Shown here piece after piece: positions 46,432 through 57,096 of a stretch of 64,000 nucleotides of DNA. The notes under the pieces were generated by a model, which saw only the letters and a list, made by a program, of their open reading frames with translations, was not told where the DNA came from and made no database searches. The position numbers and the translations under genes are program-made. Location: the NCBI RefSeq assembly GCF_028618435.1, contig NZ_JAQISW010000009.1:1-64000 (forward strand), written 5' to 3'. Each line of letters starts with the position of its first letter. Position 1 is the first letter of the stretch. This DNA comes from Bartonella sp. MM73XJBT.G. GTDB lineage: Bacteria > Pseudomonadota > Alphaproteobacteria > Rhizobiales > Rhizobiaceae.

Positions 46432-47135
46432 TTCCTGAGTGGCTTTATTTCCTTTTTAATCCTGATCTTTTAAGCCGTTATGGGCCAAAATTTATTGATG
46501 GCTTGATTGTTACTGTCGAGCTTGTTTCTATCTCTTGTTCTCTTGGTTTTTTTCTCGGTATGCTTATCGCTTTTGCACGTTTATCAAAGAATACATTTTT
46601 ACAATATTTTGCAAATGTTTATGTCTATTTTTTCCGCGGCTCTCCTTTGTTAGCCCAACTCTTCCTTTTTTATTATGGGCTTGGTTCAATGAACAGTTTT
46701 TGGCAACAAGTTGGTCTATGGTGGTTTTTTCAAAACGCATGGTATTGTTGTCTTTTTATTTTCACACTCAATTCTTCTGCCTATCAATCTGAGATCTTTA
46801 AAGGAAGTTTTCTATCCGTAGCCACGGGACAACGTGAAGCATCAAAAGCTTTAGGTCTGAGCAATTCTGTCACATTTTTTAGAGTTATTCTCCCACAAGC
46901 AATGATTGTAGCATTACGTCCCTTGGGAAATGAGTTGATTTTAATGATTAAATCGAGTGCCATTGCCTCACTGGTTACTGTTTATGATTTAATGGGGATT
47001 GCTAAACTCACTTATTCGCGTACATTCGATTTTCAAGTTTACGTTTGGGCCACACTTATCTATCTTTTTATTGTTGAACTCATTCACCGTTTTATTGTTT
47101 TTATTGAACATCATCTCACGCGATATTTACGGTAA
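46428..47135 (+). CDS. Amino-acid ABC transporter permease 2
   Basis: 235 residues, second half of the heterodimeric channel. Membrane segments flank a YFFRGSPLLAQLFLFYYGLG block and the EAA loop EASKALGLSNSVTFFRVILP (about 137-156). The ATGA overlap with permease 1 couples translation of both. Confidence 0.9.
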   Translation: MIPEWLYFLFNPDLLSRYGPKFIDGLIVTVELVSISCSLGFFLGMLIAFARLSKNTFLQYFANVYVYFFRGSPLLAQLFLFYYGLGSMNSFWQQVGLWWFFQNAWYCCLFIFTLNSSAYQSEIFKGSFLSVATGQREASKALGLSNSVTFFRVILPQAMIVALRPLGNELILMIKSSAIASLVTVYDLMGIAKLTYSRTFDFQVYVWATLIYLFIVELIHRFIVFIEHHLTRYLR

Positions 47136-47215
47136 AATAAAATGATCATAAAAAACTTTACCAAACTAAAATGTTGAATTAATCAATTTATTCATCAATG
47201 AAAGAATAAAGCAAG

Positions 47216-47989
47216 ATGAATTTAAAAAATAATCAATCAATCTCTCCCAATCAGAACTCTGTGATCTCCATTCGAAATCTCAATAAATGGTATGGAAACT
47301 TTCAGGTCCTCCATGATATCAACTTTGATGTTCAAGCTGGTGAACATATTGTTATCTGTGGGCCATCCGGATCAGGAAAATCAACGTTAATTCGTTGTAT
47401 TAACCAATTAGAACAAGCACAAAAAGGTTCAATCTGTATTCATAATGTTGATATCAATACTGCTCCTATACAACAGCAAAAAAATGTTCTGCGAAAGATA
47501 GGAATGGTTTTTCAGAACTTTAATTTATTTCCCCACATGAGCGTTATACAAAATTGTATTTTAGCCCCTATGACAGTTCAAGGGCTTTCCAAACAACAAG
47601 CAAAAGAACGGGCAATTCGTTACTTAACGCATGTCGGTATTGAAAAACACTGTGAAAAATATCCTTTACAACTTTCTGGTGGACAACAACAGCGTGTCGC
47701 AATTGCCCGTGCGCTTTGTATGGAACCTGAAGTTATGCTTTTTGATGAACCCACTTCTGCTCTTGATCCAGAAAGTGTGGGAGAAGTTTTGGAAGTGATC
47801 GCTCAATTGGCCGATACTGGAATTACAATGCTTTGTGTTACCCATGAAATGAGCTTCGCAAAAAAAGTCTCAGAAAGAATACTCTTTTTAGAAAATGGAA
47901 AAATTGTTGAAGACACAGCCTCTGATAAATTTTTTGCCAACCCTAAAAGTCAACGTGCTTGTGAATTTCTTGCTAAAATTAAACATTAA
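47216..47989 (+). CDS. Amino-acid ABC transporter ATPase
   Basis: 257 residues with Walker [10 protein letters not shown] (about 50-58), Q-loop [12 protein letters not shown], signature [15 protein letters not shown] (about 153-167), Walker [14 protein letters not shown] (about 174-186) and the switch histidine in [12 protein letters not shown]. It powers the two permeases upstream and completes an operon of two binding proteins, two permeases and one ATPase. Confidence 0.95.
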   Translation: MNLKNNQSISPNQNSVISIRNLNKWYGNFQVLHDINFDVQAGEHIVICGPSGSGKSTLIRCINQLEQAQKGSICIHNVDINTAPIQQQKNVLRKIGMVFQNFNLFPHMSVIQNCILAPMTVQGLSKQQAKERAIRYLTHVGIEKHCEKYPLQLSGGQQQRVAIARALCMEPEVMLFDEPTSALDPESVGEVLEVIAQLADTGITMLCVTHEMSFAKKVSERILFLENGKIVEDTASDKFFANPKSQRACEFLAKIKH

Positions 47990-48009
47990 TTATCAAGATA
48001 TTGCTTTAT

Positions 48010-49206
48010 TTATACAATTTTACCTTTGCTTTTTAAAAGAGTGATAATTTTTTGCGCACCCATAGTCCCTGATGGGATTTCAGTTTTCATTTTCTGTTCC
48101 ACCACCTCAAAACCATCGAATTGAGCCTGGCGCAATAAAGGATTAGATAAAAGTTGTCCTATCTGTCTTGCTAACATGCCAGGACGTATCAATTCATTTA
48201 AATATTCTGGAATAATAGGTTTATCAGCAATAATATTTGGAAGAGCAGCACTCCATAACATCATTTTAGGAAAAATAAATAATTTAGAAAAATGATCAAG
48301 TTTATAGCAAAGGACCGTAGGAATTTTTGCTAAAGCTAATTCAAGAGAAACTGTTCCATGGGCTGCAAGAGCAACATCTGCTTGTGCAAAAGCATGCCAT
48401 TTTTCATCTTCACCAACAACAATTTCTACTTTGCATTTCCAGTCCTGTACAAAGTTACGGATTCTATCCACTAAATGCGGTAAAGCTGGTAAAACAATAC
48501 GTAAATGAGGGATACGTTGTACGAGAATATCCACTGTTTCTCGAAAAATAGGCATTAAAGAACGAATCTCTAAATTGCGTGATCCTGGCAAAATAACCAA
48601 TGTGGGCGATGATGTTTGTTGACCACACAAATTTCTTTGTTCTACTTGACGTTTTTTTTCTGACTGAACTCTCAAAAGAGGAGGATATGTCAAAAGACGA
48701 TGTCCAACATAGGTGGTAGCAGGACCTCCCAAATCCTGCATAATCTTTTCTTCAAAAGGAAAAACTGCTAAAACATGATCAACAAATCCCCGCATAGCTT
48801 TTGCACGCTCTGGCCTCCATGCCCAAACGGTTGGTGCAATATATTTAATAATCGGAATAGAAGGTGCTAGAGCACGTACCTTTTTTGCAACACGATGCGT
48901 GAAATCAGGACTATCAATGATAATTAAGCAATCAGGTTGTTCTTGTGCTATAAATTTGGATAAATTGCGAATATGGAGCAGCAGCAACGGTAATTTTTTT
49001 AATACCTCCTTTAAACCTATTAAAGCAATATCATGAGAATCAAAAAAGGGGGTTAAACCTAATGCCTTTAAATGCCTCCCCCCAACACCTATCAAATGAA
49101 TGTTACATCCTATTTGTTGTGATAAACAAGAAATTAAATCTGCCCCGAGAAAATCGCCAGATTCCTCACCTGCAACAATAGCAACTTTTAAGAAACAATC
49201 ATTCAT
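48010..49206 (-). CDS. lpxB: Lipid-A-disaccharide synthase
   Basis: Joins UDP-2,3-diacylglucosamine and lipid X into the lipid A disaccharide at the inner membrane. About 398 residues from the ATG before NDCFLKVAIVAGEESGD; the longer frame starts at a TTG inside lpxI. Family motifs: GEESGDFLGADL (about 13-24), IDSPDFTHRVAKKVR, YIAPTVWAWRPERAKAM (about 132-148), LVILPGSRNLEIR and AAHGTVSLELALA. Last gene of the envelope cluster. Confidence 0.93.
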   Translation of the reverse strand: MNDCFLKVAIVAGEESGDFLGADLISCLSQQIGCNIHLIGVGGRHLKALGLTPFFDSHDIALIGLKEVLKKLPLLLLHIRNLSKFIAQEQPDCLIIIDSPDFTHRVAKKVRALAPSIPIIKYIAPTVWAWRPERAKAMRGFVDHVLAVFPFEEKIMQDLGGPATTYVGHRLLTYPPLLRVQSEKKRQVEQRNLCGQQTSSPTLVILPGSRNLEIRSLMPIFRETVDILVQRIPHLRIVLPALPHLVDRIRNFVQDWKCKVEIVVGEDEKWHAFAQADVALAAHGTVSLELALAKIPTVLCYKLDHFSKLFIFPKMMLWSAALPNIIADKPIIPEYLNELIRPGMLARQIGQLLSNPLLRQAQFDGFEVVEQKMKTEIPSGTMGAQKIITLLKSKGKIV

Positions 49207-50071
49207 GATCAAACTTTTCAAAGGTTTCTATAAATAGAGAATATTTGTTGGCTTTTTCTATTGTTGTTTTCAACGATAATATGAGACTTCTATTTGCCTC
49301 CACCGCAATTCCAGATAAACCACTCTTTGCAATATTCATTATTGTCGTAGGCCCAATTGATGGCAAATCAACGCGATTATCCTGTTGTGGCTTTGCACAT
49401 TTTACAAGAACACCTCCTTGAAGGGGGATTTGCCCTCTTTCTCGCATTTCACAAACACGCCATAACATATTATCGGTTCCCTCAGCGCCCTCCAAAGCAA
49501 CTACCCTTCCTTGAACAACGACAACGGCTTGTCCAATATCTAATTGACCTAAAAGCTTTGCTGCTTCTGCTGCTAAAAAAATATCTTTCTTTTCTTTCTT
49601 TGTAGCACGCCGTACTGTTAAATTAAATTCTATGGGCGCTAAAAGATCTGGAACTATCTCGTGAGCACCGATAACACAAAAACCATGCGCTTCAATAACT
49701 CGTATAAAAGCTTTTAATAACGCATCATCACCCCTCCTCAAAGCCCCAATTAACTTAGGAAGAGCTAAAAATGTTGTCCAGTCTAATCGCAATTGTGTAA
49801 GGAGTGGTCGCTTTTTGACACCACCTGCTAAAACAACATTATAAACTCCAGCTTCTTTTAAGATTTTAACGAGTCGCGCTAACTCTACAATTGATAGCTC
49901 GCAGTGCTCATAGCGATAAAGAACAGAATCTGCCTCACCATGCAAAAGCACAAGAAAAGGATTCTCTCCATTCTTCTCAAGAGCCTGCGCAACAGTAATC
50001 GGTAGAACACCACTTCCTGCTATAATAGCAGTACGGCCGGAAAAAAAATTTCTGGCACCCCAAATAGGCAT
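49199..50071 (-). CDS. lpxI: UDP-2,3-diacylglucosamine diphosphatase LpxI
   Basis: 290 residues of the LpxI (DUF1009) family, which replaces LpxH in alphaproteobacteria. Motifs: TAIIAGSGVLPITVAQALEK (about 14-33), VLAGGVKKRP (about 99-108) and KCAKPQQDNRVDLPSIGPTT near residue 230. It yields lipid X for LpxB. Two bases separate it from lpxA. Confidence 0.93.
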   Translation of the reverse strand: MPIWGARNFFSGRTAIIAGSGVLPITVAQALEKNGENPFLVLLHGEADSVLYRYEHCELSIVELARLVKILKEAGVYNVVLAGGVKKRPLLTQLRLDWTTFLALPKLIGALRRGDDALLKAFIRVIEAHGFCVIGAHEIVPDLLAPIEFNLTVRRATKKEKKDIFLAAEAAKLLGQLDIGQAVVVVQGRVVALEGAEGTDNMLWRVCEMRERGQIPLQGGVLVKCAKPQQDNRVDLPSIGPTTIMNIAKSGLSGIAVEANRSLILSLKTTIEKANKYSLFIETFEKFDHE

Positions 50072-50073
50072 TT

Positions 50074-50898
50074 TTAATCCTTATGTTCTTTTATTCTATC
50101 ACCTTCAAATTTTGGTGTACAATAAAAACGCTTCCCTTCTTCCTTAATAAAATTAACAACGTCAGCAACCGACTGAGAAGAAGAATAAAAAGAAGCAACA
50201 TCATTAACTCGCTCTTTAAAGGGCTTGCTATGATCAAAAAGCATCGCAACCGCATGACGGAGTGCGTGAATATCTTGACGCTTAAGCCCTGCACGCTTCA
50301 TGCCAATAATATTGAGCCCGGCAAGTTTTGCCTGCACACCAACAGCTGTTCCATAAGGAATCAGATCACCCACTAGTGCAGATACACCGCCAATAAATGC
50401 ATGATGCCCAACACGAACAAATTGGTGAACAGCAGCACCACCACCGATAATCACATAATCACCAACAGTAACATGACCAGCAATCATTGCATTATTAGCA
50501 AATGTTACATGATTGCCCACATGACAATCATGAGCGATATGCGCATAACAAAAAAATTGACAATTATCACCAACAACTGTCATTCCTACACTCGAATCAG
50601 AGCCTCTATGCATTGTGACCCCTTCACGAATCATACAATTCTTACCGATAGAAAGGGTCGTAGCTCCCCCTTTATGTTTATTATTTTGCGGCTCTTCTCC
50701 CAAAACTGCATGAGAAAATACTTTACTCTTGGCTCCTAACGTTGTCTTTCCCCTTATTACAACATGACTTGTCAAACTACACTCATCACCAATAACAGCC
50801 TCTGAACTAATATGGCAAAATGGTCCAACGCGTACATTCTCACCAAGCTGCGCTCCCTTCTCCACAAGAGCAGTTGGATGGATTTTCGTACCGGACAT
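50074..50898 (-). CDS. lpxA: UDP-N-acetylglucosamine acyltransferase
   Basis: First step of lipid A synthesis. 274 residues with an N-terminal left-handed beta-helix of hexapeptide repeats (IHPTALVEKGAQLGENVRVG at the start), the catalytic-His region FCYAHIAHDCHVGNHV (about 113-128) and a helical C-terminus. It lies between fabZ and lpxI. Confidence 0.95.
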   Translation of the reverse strand: MSGTKIHPTALVEKGAQLGENVRVGPFCHISSEAVIGDECSLTSHVVIRGKTTLGAKSKVFSHAVLGEEPQNNKHKGGATTLSIGKNCMIREGVTMHRGSDSSVGMTVVGDNCQFFCYAHIAHDCHVGNHVTFANNAMIAGHVTVGDYVIIGGGAAVHQFVRVGHHAFIGGVSALVGDLIPYGTAVGVQAKLAGLNIIGMKRAGLKRQDIHALRHAVAMLFDHSKPFKERVNDVASFYSSSQSVADVVNFIKEEGKRFYCTPKFEGDRIKEHKD

Positions 50899-50922
50899 TT
50901 TTAATTTCCCATCAAATATCGT

Positions 50923-51390
50923 TTATTCTTCTTCAACAATCATCGCAGCAATTTCTGCTTCAGCGACGCGGACATCTTCTACTTTTGCAACACATGAAAA
51001 ACGCCTCATACCAGATCTCTTTTTCAAAAGCTGAACATGAATTTTGAGCTGATCACCAGGCATAACAGGTTTACGAAATTTCGCATTATCAACCGTCATA
51101 AGGTAAACTAAATTTGTTTTCTGATTGCCTAAATTTAAAAGTGCTATTGCTCCAGCTGTTTGGGCCATAGCTTCTAAAATCAAAACTCCAGGCATAACAG
51201 GTTTTGCAGGAAAATGTCCCGTAAAATGCGGTTCGTTAATCGTTATATTTTTAATACCAATCGCTTCTTGTTCACCATTAATATCAACGATACGATCGAT
51301 CAATAAAAATGGATAACGATGCGGTAATATTGATAGCAGTTTTTCAATATCAACAGCCTCTAAATCTCTAGTTCCTTCAGTGCTGATCAT
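50923..51390 (-). CDS. fabZ: 3-hydroxyacyl-ACP dehydratase FabZ
   Basis: 155 residues from the ATG before [16 protein letters not shown]; the longer frame runs back over the end of lpxD. Dehydrates 3-hydroxyacyl-ACP. Motifs: [17 protein letters not shown] (about 18-34), the catalytic [20 protein letters not shown] (His and Glu, about 61-80) and [14 protein letters not shown]. Its 3-hydroxyacyl pool is shared with the neighbouring lpxA and lpxD. Confidence 0.93.
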   Translation of the reverse strand: MISTEGTRDLEAVDIEKLLSILPHRYPFLLIDRIVDINGEQEAIGIKNITINEPHFTGHFPAKPVMPGVLILEAMAQTAGAIALLNLGNQKTNLVYLMTVDNAKFRKPVMPGDQLKIHVQLLKKRSGMRRFSCVAKVEDVRVAEAEIAAMIVEEE

Positions 51391-51391
51391 C

Positions 51392-52441
51392 TCAGCTTTT
51401 CTCCTTTTTAACTTTTCCCATACTGCGCAACGTCGCCACTTCACGAAACCATTGTTTAAATGGTCGTGCTGGGCTTCCTCCCCATTTTTCACCATCCGGA
51501 ATATCATTCATAACGCCACTACGACCAGCAATCTGAACACATTTACCTATTACGATATGATCCGCTACTCCAACCCCTCCGCCAAGCTGAGACATGTCCC
51601 CTATCGATGTACTCCCCGCAATTCCACATTGAGCGGCAATAAGGCAATAACGACCAATTTTTACATTGTGGGCAATTTGTACAAGATTATCAATCTTACT
51701 TCCTTCTCCAATAACAGTATCTTGAAATGTCCCTCGATCAACCGTAGTATTCGCACCAATTTCCACACCATCCTCAATAATAACGCGACCAAGTTGTGGA
51801 ATTTTCTCAATTCCAGCTTTTCCCCCAACATAACCAAAGCCATCTTGCCCAAGGCAAACACCAGGATAAAGCTGAACCCTATCACCTATTAAGGAACATT
51901 GAACGGTTACTTTAGGAGCAATATAGCAGTCACGTCCAATACGGCAATTTTCACCAATGACAGCTGTGGATGAAATAAGAGTTCCTTCACCAATCTCAAC
52001 ATTTCTACCGATAACAGCTCCCGCTTCAATACACACATCATGGGCAAACTTAGCTGTTGGATGAATATGTGCATGCGGTGAAATCTCTTTCTGTCCTAAC
52101 CAAGGCATTGGCTTGACAGAATCAGGAAACAAAATACGACCAACATGAGCAAAATCACGCTGCGGTGTGGATGTCACCAAAATTGCCATCGTGTCAGGAA
52201 CTTTAAAAACAATATCATTCGTACAAAAAACAGCAACAGCAGAACTATCTCGTAGAGCATCAGAAAATTTGCGATGCTCCACAAAAATAAGAGAGCCTTC
52301 CACAGCACTCTCAAGCGAAGAAAGAGTATTAATAACTTTATGAGAAAACTCTGGATTAAGAAGCTTTGCACCCGTCAACTCAGCAATATTTGCAACTGTC
52401 AATTGCCGGGACGGCGTAAAAAAAAATCTATCCGCCATCAA
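51392..52441 (-). CDS. lpxD: UDP-3-O-acylglucosamine N-acyltransferase
   Basis: 349 residues. The N-terminal part is the uridine-binding domain ([20 protein letters not shown]), followed by hexapeptide repeats with [20 protein letters not shown] (catalytic His, about 239-258) and a short helical tail. Adds the second acyl chain to lipid A precursor. It is one base away from fabZ. Confidence 0.95.
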   Translation of the reverse strand: MMADRFFFTPSRQLTVANIAELTGAKLLNPEFSHKVINTLSSLESAVEGSLIFVEHRKFSDALRDSSAVAVFCTNDIVFKVPDTMAILVTSTPQRDFAHVGRILFPDSVKPMPWLGQKEISPHAHIHPTAKFAHDVCIEAGAVIGRNVEIGEGTLISSTAVIGENCRIGRDCYIAPKVTVQCSLIGDRVQLYPGVCLGQDGFGYVGGKAGIEKIPQLGRVIIEDGVEIGANTTVDRGTFQDTVIGEGSKIDNLVQIAHNVKIGRYCLIAAQCGIAGSTSIGDMSQLGGGVGVADHIVIGKCVQIAGRSGVMNDIPDGEKWGGSPARPFKQWFREVATLRSMGKVKKEKS

Positions 52442-52503
52442 AAAACTTTCTCTGCCAGCTTAAGTTATTCTCTTCAAGTTTTTCCTTCTTAAAACCACAC
52501 AAA

Positions 52504-54900
52504 TCAAAACTTCGTAGAAATACCAAAATTCAATTGCTGCAAACGATCACCCTCCTGCTTTGTTATTGGCCAAGCATAATCAAAACGCAAAGGACCAAAC
52601 GGAGAATCCCACATCAAACTCACACCTGCAGATGAGCGCCAAGCACTTTTAGTATGGGTAACAGGTGGTTCACCCTTAAAAACGGCTTTATAATTATTGC
52701 CATAGAGCGTAGCAACATCCGCAAATAAAGCACCGCGCAATCCAAATCCTTCAGGCACAACAGGAATAGGAAACTGTACTTCAGCAGTCGCATTCATATA
52801 TGTCGTTCCCCCTAAGAAATAAACTTCACCCTTACTGGAAACCTGACGAGGACCTATTCCATTATATTTGAACCCTCGGATCATATCAGTATTTGCTTTA
52901 AACATATCGAAAATACGAACACCCTCTTTGCCTATTTCATGGATATAACCACCGCCAAAGGAAAGTAAACCAACAATATCCTTCTGATCAGAAAGAGTCT
53001 TGTACATCATCGCCTTACCCGTGGTTTTCAAGAACTTTGCACTCCCGCCAAGTCCTGCATACTCCTGAAGAAGATGCACATACCATCCATCATGAGGGTT
53101 TCTCATATCATCAATCGTATTATAGGTTAAACCATAACTAATCGATGAGCGTTTCCAAGGACTCTGCTTAGCTGCTTGAACAATCGCACCAGAATATTTC
53201 CCATATAACTCTATTATATCACTCTCTTTGTTGAAATCATACTCTCCGCCAAAATCATATTCTTCTTGCACATAAGAATAAGCAACATTCGCAGATAATT
53301 GATTATTAATAGGCAACGAAAACCGTAGTGATCCTCCTGTCTGCCGTACATCATAGGCTTTATCAGCACGATAAGTGCTGCGAAAAACATCAACGCCAGC
53401 CGATAAGCGGTACCCTAAGAAATAAGGATCAACAAATGATAAATTATAATTACGGGATTTCTCTTGCCCCGCTCCTAACCCTAAACGAACGTACTGACCA
53501 CGTCCTCCAAGATTACGCTCAGTAACAGAGACTTCAAGTGACATACCAGGGCTTGTTCCCCCCGTTGTATAACCTCCAGAAAGAGAGAGATCTCCTGTTG
53601 AAGCTTCAACGACATCTATCACCAAAATAACCTGGTCAGATTGCTCAGTGGGAACCATTGAAATATTAACGGCTTTGAAGAAGCCTAAACTTTCTAGACG
53701 ACGTTTCGCCCGCTGTAATAAAGTCTGATTGTAAGCATCCCCTTCATTTAAATCGATCTCACGACGAATGACGTAATCACGCGTTTTCTCATTGCCCCGT
53801 ATATCAATACGCTGAATATATGCACGCGTACCTTGTTCAATATTATATAAAATTGAAATCGTATGATTTGCTAAATTACGGTTTCCCCGCGGCTCAACTT
53901 TAGCAAAAGCATATCCTGAATCAGCAACCCTATTATTAATAATAGCAACAGACTGTTCAATATCTTCTGCACTATAAACATTACCTGGCTGAGTTTTAAG
54001 CTTGCCCTTCACAGATTGAACGTCAATCCCATCAACATCACTTTCAACCTGAATATCACTAATTTTATAGCGCGGTCCTTCATCAAGAACGAACGAAATC
54101 TTATACGTATTGCTTGCAGCATCAAAAGTTGCCTTAGAAGAGACAACACGAAAATCTGCATAACCACGATTATAATAAAAGCGCCGTAAAGCTTCTTCAT
54201 CCGCAGCAAGGCGCTCTTCGCTGTAAACATCACCTCCCAACAACTTCGAAAAAATTCCTGAAGATTTTGTTGAAATCACATCACGCAACCGGCGGCTTGC
54301 AAATACAGTATTTCCCTTAAAAGTGATATCTCTAATCTTTGTTTTTTGTCCTTCAACAACATTAAACACCACATTAACACGCCCTTTTCCAAGGTTAATC
54401 GTTTGAACGTTAACAGTGATATTATTACGACCTAGAGTTTTATAAGCTTCACGAATTGTATTTATATCAGCAGAAAGCTTAGCAGAATTAAAAGGTTCAT
54501 TTGGCTTTAAAGAAATAAACCGTTTAAGATCTGGGTCTTTAAAAGATTTATTTCCCTGAAATAATATTTGATTAACAACCTCATATTCTTTTACGAATAC
54601 AACCAATTTATCACCTACTTGATTTATTTTAACATCATAAAATAAACCTAATTCGAAAAGATTCTTCACAGCATGATCAACATCACCACTGGAAATCCCT
54701 TGTCCAGCCCTAATGCCCATATTGTCCCGAATCGCCTGAGAACTTACAAACTTATTTCCACGAACCTCAATAGAACGGACTACAGATGCTTGTATTTCCC
54801 CAACCGCAGCAATTGACATAAAAACCGTTGCTGGGGCAATCATCCCCATCTTTAACACCAACACAGATGCTGCATTTAAAAACTTTGAATTCGTAGTCAT
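52504..54900 (-). CDS. bamA: Outer-membrane protein assembly factor BamA
   Basis: 798 residues. A signal region (about 1-39) is followed by five POTRA-type repeats (VVRSIEVRGNKFVSSQAIRD at about 40-59, through YIQRIDIRGNEKTRDYVIRR near 365-384) and a C-terminal beta-barrel with the GLRGALFADVATLYG loop and a terminal aromatic strand (QLNFGISTKF). It folds and inserts outer-membrane proteins. Essential. It lies upstream of lpxD in the standard order. Confidence 0.95.
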   Translation of the reverse strand: MTTNSKFLNAASVLVLKMGMIAPATVFMSIAAVGEIQASVVRSIEVRGNKFVSSQAIRDNMGIRAGQGISSGDVDHAVKNLFELGLFYDVKINQVGDKLVVFVKEYEVVNQILFQGNKSFKDPDLKRFISLKPNEPFNSAKLSADINTIREAYKTLGRNNITVNVQTINLGKGRVNVVFNVVEGQKTKIRDITFKGNTVFASRRLRDVISTKSSGIFSKLLGGDVYSEERLAADEEALRRFYYNRGYADFRVVSSKATFDAASNTYKISFVLDEGPRYKISDIQVESDVDGIDVQSVKGKLKTQPGNVYSAEDIEQSVAIINNRVADSGYAFAKVEPRGNRNLANHTISILYNIEQGTRAYIQRIDIRGNEKTRDYVIRREIDLNEGDAYNQTLLQRAKRRLESLGFFKAVNISMVPTEQSDQVILVIDVVEASTGDLSLSGGYTTGGTSPGMSLEVSVTERNLGGRGQYVRLGLGAGQEKSRNYNLSFVDPYFLGYRLSAGVDVFRSTYRADKAYDVRQTGGSLRFSLPINNQLSANVAYSYVQEEYDFGGEYDFNKESDIIELYGKYSGAIVQAAKQSPWKRSSISYGLTYNTIDDMRNPHDGWYVHLLQEYAGLGGSAKFLKTTGKAMMYKTLSDQKDIVGLLSFGGGYIHEIGKEGVRIFDMFKANTDMIRGFKYNGIGPRQVSSKGEVYFLGGTTYMNATAEVQFPIPVVPEGFGLRGALFADVATLYGNNYKAVFKGEPPVTHTKSAWRSSAGVSLMWDSPFGPLRFDYAWPITKQEGDRLQQLNFGISTKF

Positions 54901-55104
54901 TGGCTTTTTTCACCTTACTCTTGTTCCTTGGACACGATGCCTTAAAAAGCTAACTGCCATAACAATCTTTTTACAGCGAGACTTTTCATCCCTTAATTAC
55001 TCATTATAATGTACAATGCCACAATATTTTGCAGACATGGTAAACAACCTTCAATTTATTTTTGCTATTATTACCCAATTTACAAAGCGTTTTCCATAAT
55101 TTAA

Positions 55105-56253
55105 TTAGCTAAACCAACAAAAATAATCATTAAAGAAGACAAAAATCATAAATAGGAGAAGAAGAGAAAAACCTAAACGAAAAAAAATCCCCTGAATTTT
55201 AGTGGATATTTTTCTCCCAGTAATGACCTCAATGACATGAAATAAAAGATGCCCACCATCAAGCGGTAGAATCGGAAAAAGGTTAATAAGCCCAACGCTC
55301 ATTGAAAGAAAAGCGGCCAAATTCAATAAAGAGATAAAACCTGTCTCGCTCACTTTCCAAGCAATTTTTACGGTTTTAGAAGGCCCACTTAGCCGACAAC
55401 GATCTTCTTTGCCTCCGATTAAACGGCTCATAAAAAGAACAGTTTGAGTAGCAATGAACGCAGTACGGTTTAAAGCTTCTCCTATAGCTGTTACAAAACT
55501 ATAGCGAATATGTTTTATATAAGTTGGATCTAAACGTGCAGGATTATTTAAATCAACAGGAACACCTACACCGATCATAGTACTTTGTGTTCGATTCCCA
55601 AACCCATCATCTCGCTCAATGACTTTTGGGGTAATGACTGTTGTAAATACGCGCCCCATGCGTTCTATTTTAAACTCTATTGGTTCTCTTCCATGAAAAG
55701 CTACATAATTCATCAAATCTTCAAAACTTTCAACCCGTCGACCATCCATTTCAACAAAACGGTCCCCTAATTCCAAACCGGACTGAATAGCAGGGCTCTC
55801 TTTTACTAAAGAACCAACAACGGGTTCAATGGCGACACGACCATAAATAAAGAAAAGAAACGTTAGAATAACAATAGTAAAAAGAGCATTGAAAAAGGGA
55901 CCAGCAAAAACAGTTGCTGCTTTTTTCCAAGCATGCGCCCTGGCAAACGAACCATCAATAACCGGAGATGATGGTGATAATAGCGCCTCGTTTTTATCCT
56001 CCTCCCCAACAAACTTTACATACCCCCCTAAAGGGATAAGTGCAAAACGCCATTTCGTACCATGCTTATCTATATAACTAGCTATTTGTGGTCCAAATCC
56101 AAGAGAAAAAACTAATGCCTTAATACCACACCACCGACCAATGAGATAATGCCCAAGTTCATGCACAAAAATGATAAGCACAATGATGAAAAGAATACTC
56201 AAACTTCTTAAAAGAAGATCACCCATAGTAACCATATGATTTAAAAGTCCCAA
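55105..56253 (-). CDS. rseP: RseP-type site-2 metalloprotease
   Basis: 382 residues with the zinc motif FVHELGHYLIGRWCG (about 28-42), an internal PDZ region (VGSLVKESPAIQSGLELGDR, about 145-164) and the LDG motif ILPLDGGHLLFHVIE (about 330-344) within membrane segments. Cleaves membrane-bound regulators such as anti-sigma factors. It lies between cdsA and bamA, where many relatives also have dxr. Confidence 0.93.
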   Translation of the reverse strand: MGLLNHMVTMGDLLLRSLSILFIIVLIIFVHELGHYLIGRWCGIKALVFSLGFGPQIASYIDKHGTKWRFALIPLGGYVKFVGEEDKNEALLSPSSPVIDGSFARAHAWKKAATVFAGPFFNALFTIVILTFLFFIYGRVAIEPVVGSLVKESPAIQSGLELGDRFVEMDGRRVESFEDLMNYVAFHGREPIEFKIERMGRVFTTVITPKVIERDDGFGNRTQSTMIGVGVPVDLNNPARLDPTYIKHIRYSFVTAIGEALNRTAFIATQTVLFMSRLIGGKEDRCRLSGPSKTVKIAWKVSETGFISLLNLAAFLSMSVGLINLFPILPLDGGHLLFHVIEVITGRKISTKIQGIFFRLGFSLLLLFMIFVFFNDYFCWFS

Positions 56254-56268
56254 AATATTTTCTCCCCA

Positions 56269-57096
56269 TTAAATCATACTAAAAAGATTAAAAGGTGCAT
56301 TCATATCAGACATCAATGAACCAATTAAATAAAGAAGGCAAGTTGCTCCTACCAATCCATCCATACGATCCATAAAACCACCATGTCCAGGTAATAAAGA
56401 ACCGGAGTCTTTAACAGAAAATCGTCTTTTAAGCCATGATTGTCCTAAATCACTCAATTGTGAAACAATTGACAAAACAAGCGTAAGAAGCGGCACAAAA
56501 AAACTTGCTAAATTTATATCAAAAAATCCAAAAGCAACCCATATACCACCAAAAACGCCGACAAATGTACCACCAAGTGCTCCTGACCATGTTTTATTAG
56601 GAGAAAATTGTGGTGCTAATTTAGGCCCCCCTAATGCACGTCCAATAAAATATCCACCAATATCGGTTCCCCATACTATCGTAAATAAGAAAATAACGAC
56701 TTGGAACCCCAACATCTCATGATCCCGTAAAAAGCATAAAGCCACAACAGGAAAAGATGCATATAAAAAACCACAAAAAACCCAACCACTGTTTTTTATA
56801 GATATAATAGCCAATACTGCAGCCAACACGATTAAAACACTAAAAATCAATGAAGCAGATATATTCAACACTAAAAAAAAGCTAAAGAGAAAATAAAAAA
56901 TACCTGCTAATATCTTTTGTAAAACACACCACTTCTCTTGAGTAATATTCATCCACTCATAAAGAATAAAACCGCCGATACACCATGCAAACAGAAAAAA
57001 AGTGGTCCCTCCCAACCATGTTAGATACAAAGCAATAACGCCAAACACAAAAGCCGTTAGAACACGATAAACCAAATTAGACAAGACAACATCCAA
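56269..57096 (-). CDS. cdsA: Phosphatidate cytidylyltransferase
   Basis: 275 residues with about eight membrane segments and the signature SDLGQSWLKRRFSVKDSG (about 215-232), continued by LLPGHGGFMDRMDGLV. Makes CDP-diacylglycerol for phospholipid synthesis. It ends about 16 bases before rseP. Confidence 0.93.
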   Translation of the reverse strand: MDVVLSNLVYRVLTAFVFGVIALYLTWLGGTTFFLFAWCIGGFILYEWMNITQEKWCVLQKILAGIFYFLFSFFLVLNISASLIFSVLIVLAAVLAIISIKNSGWVFCGFLYASFPVVALCFLRDHEMLGFQVVIFLFTIVWGTDIGGYFIGRALGGPKLAPQFSPNKTWSGALGGTFVGVFGGIWVAFGFFDINLASFFVPLLTLVLSIVSQLSDLGQSWLKRRFSVKDSGSLLPGHGGFMDRMDGLVGATCLLYLIGSLMSDMNAPFNLFSMI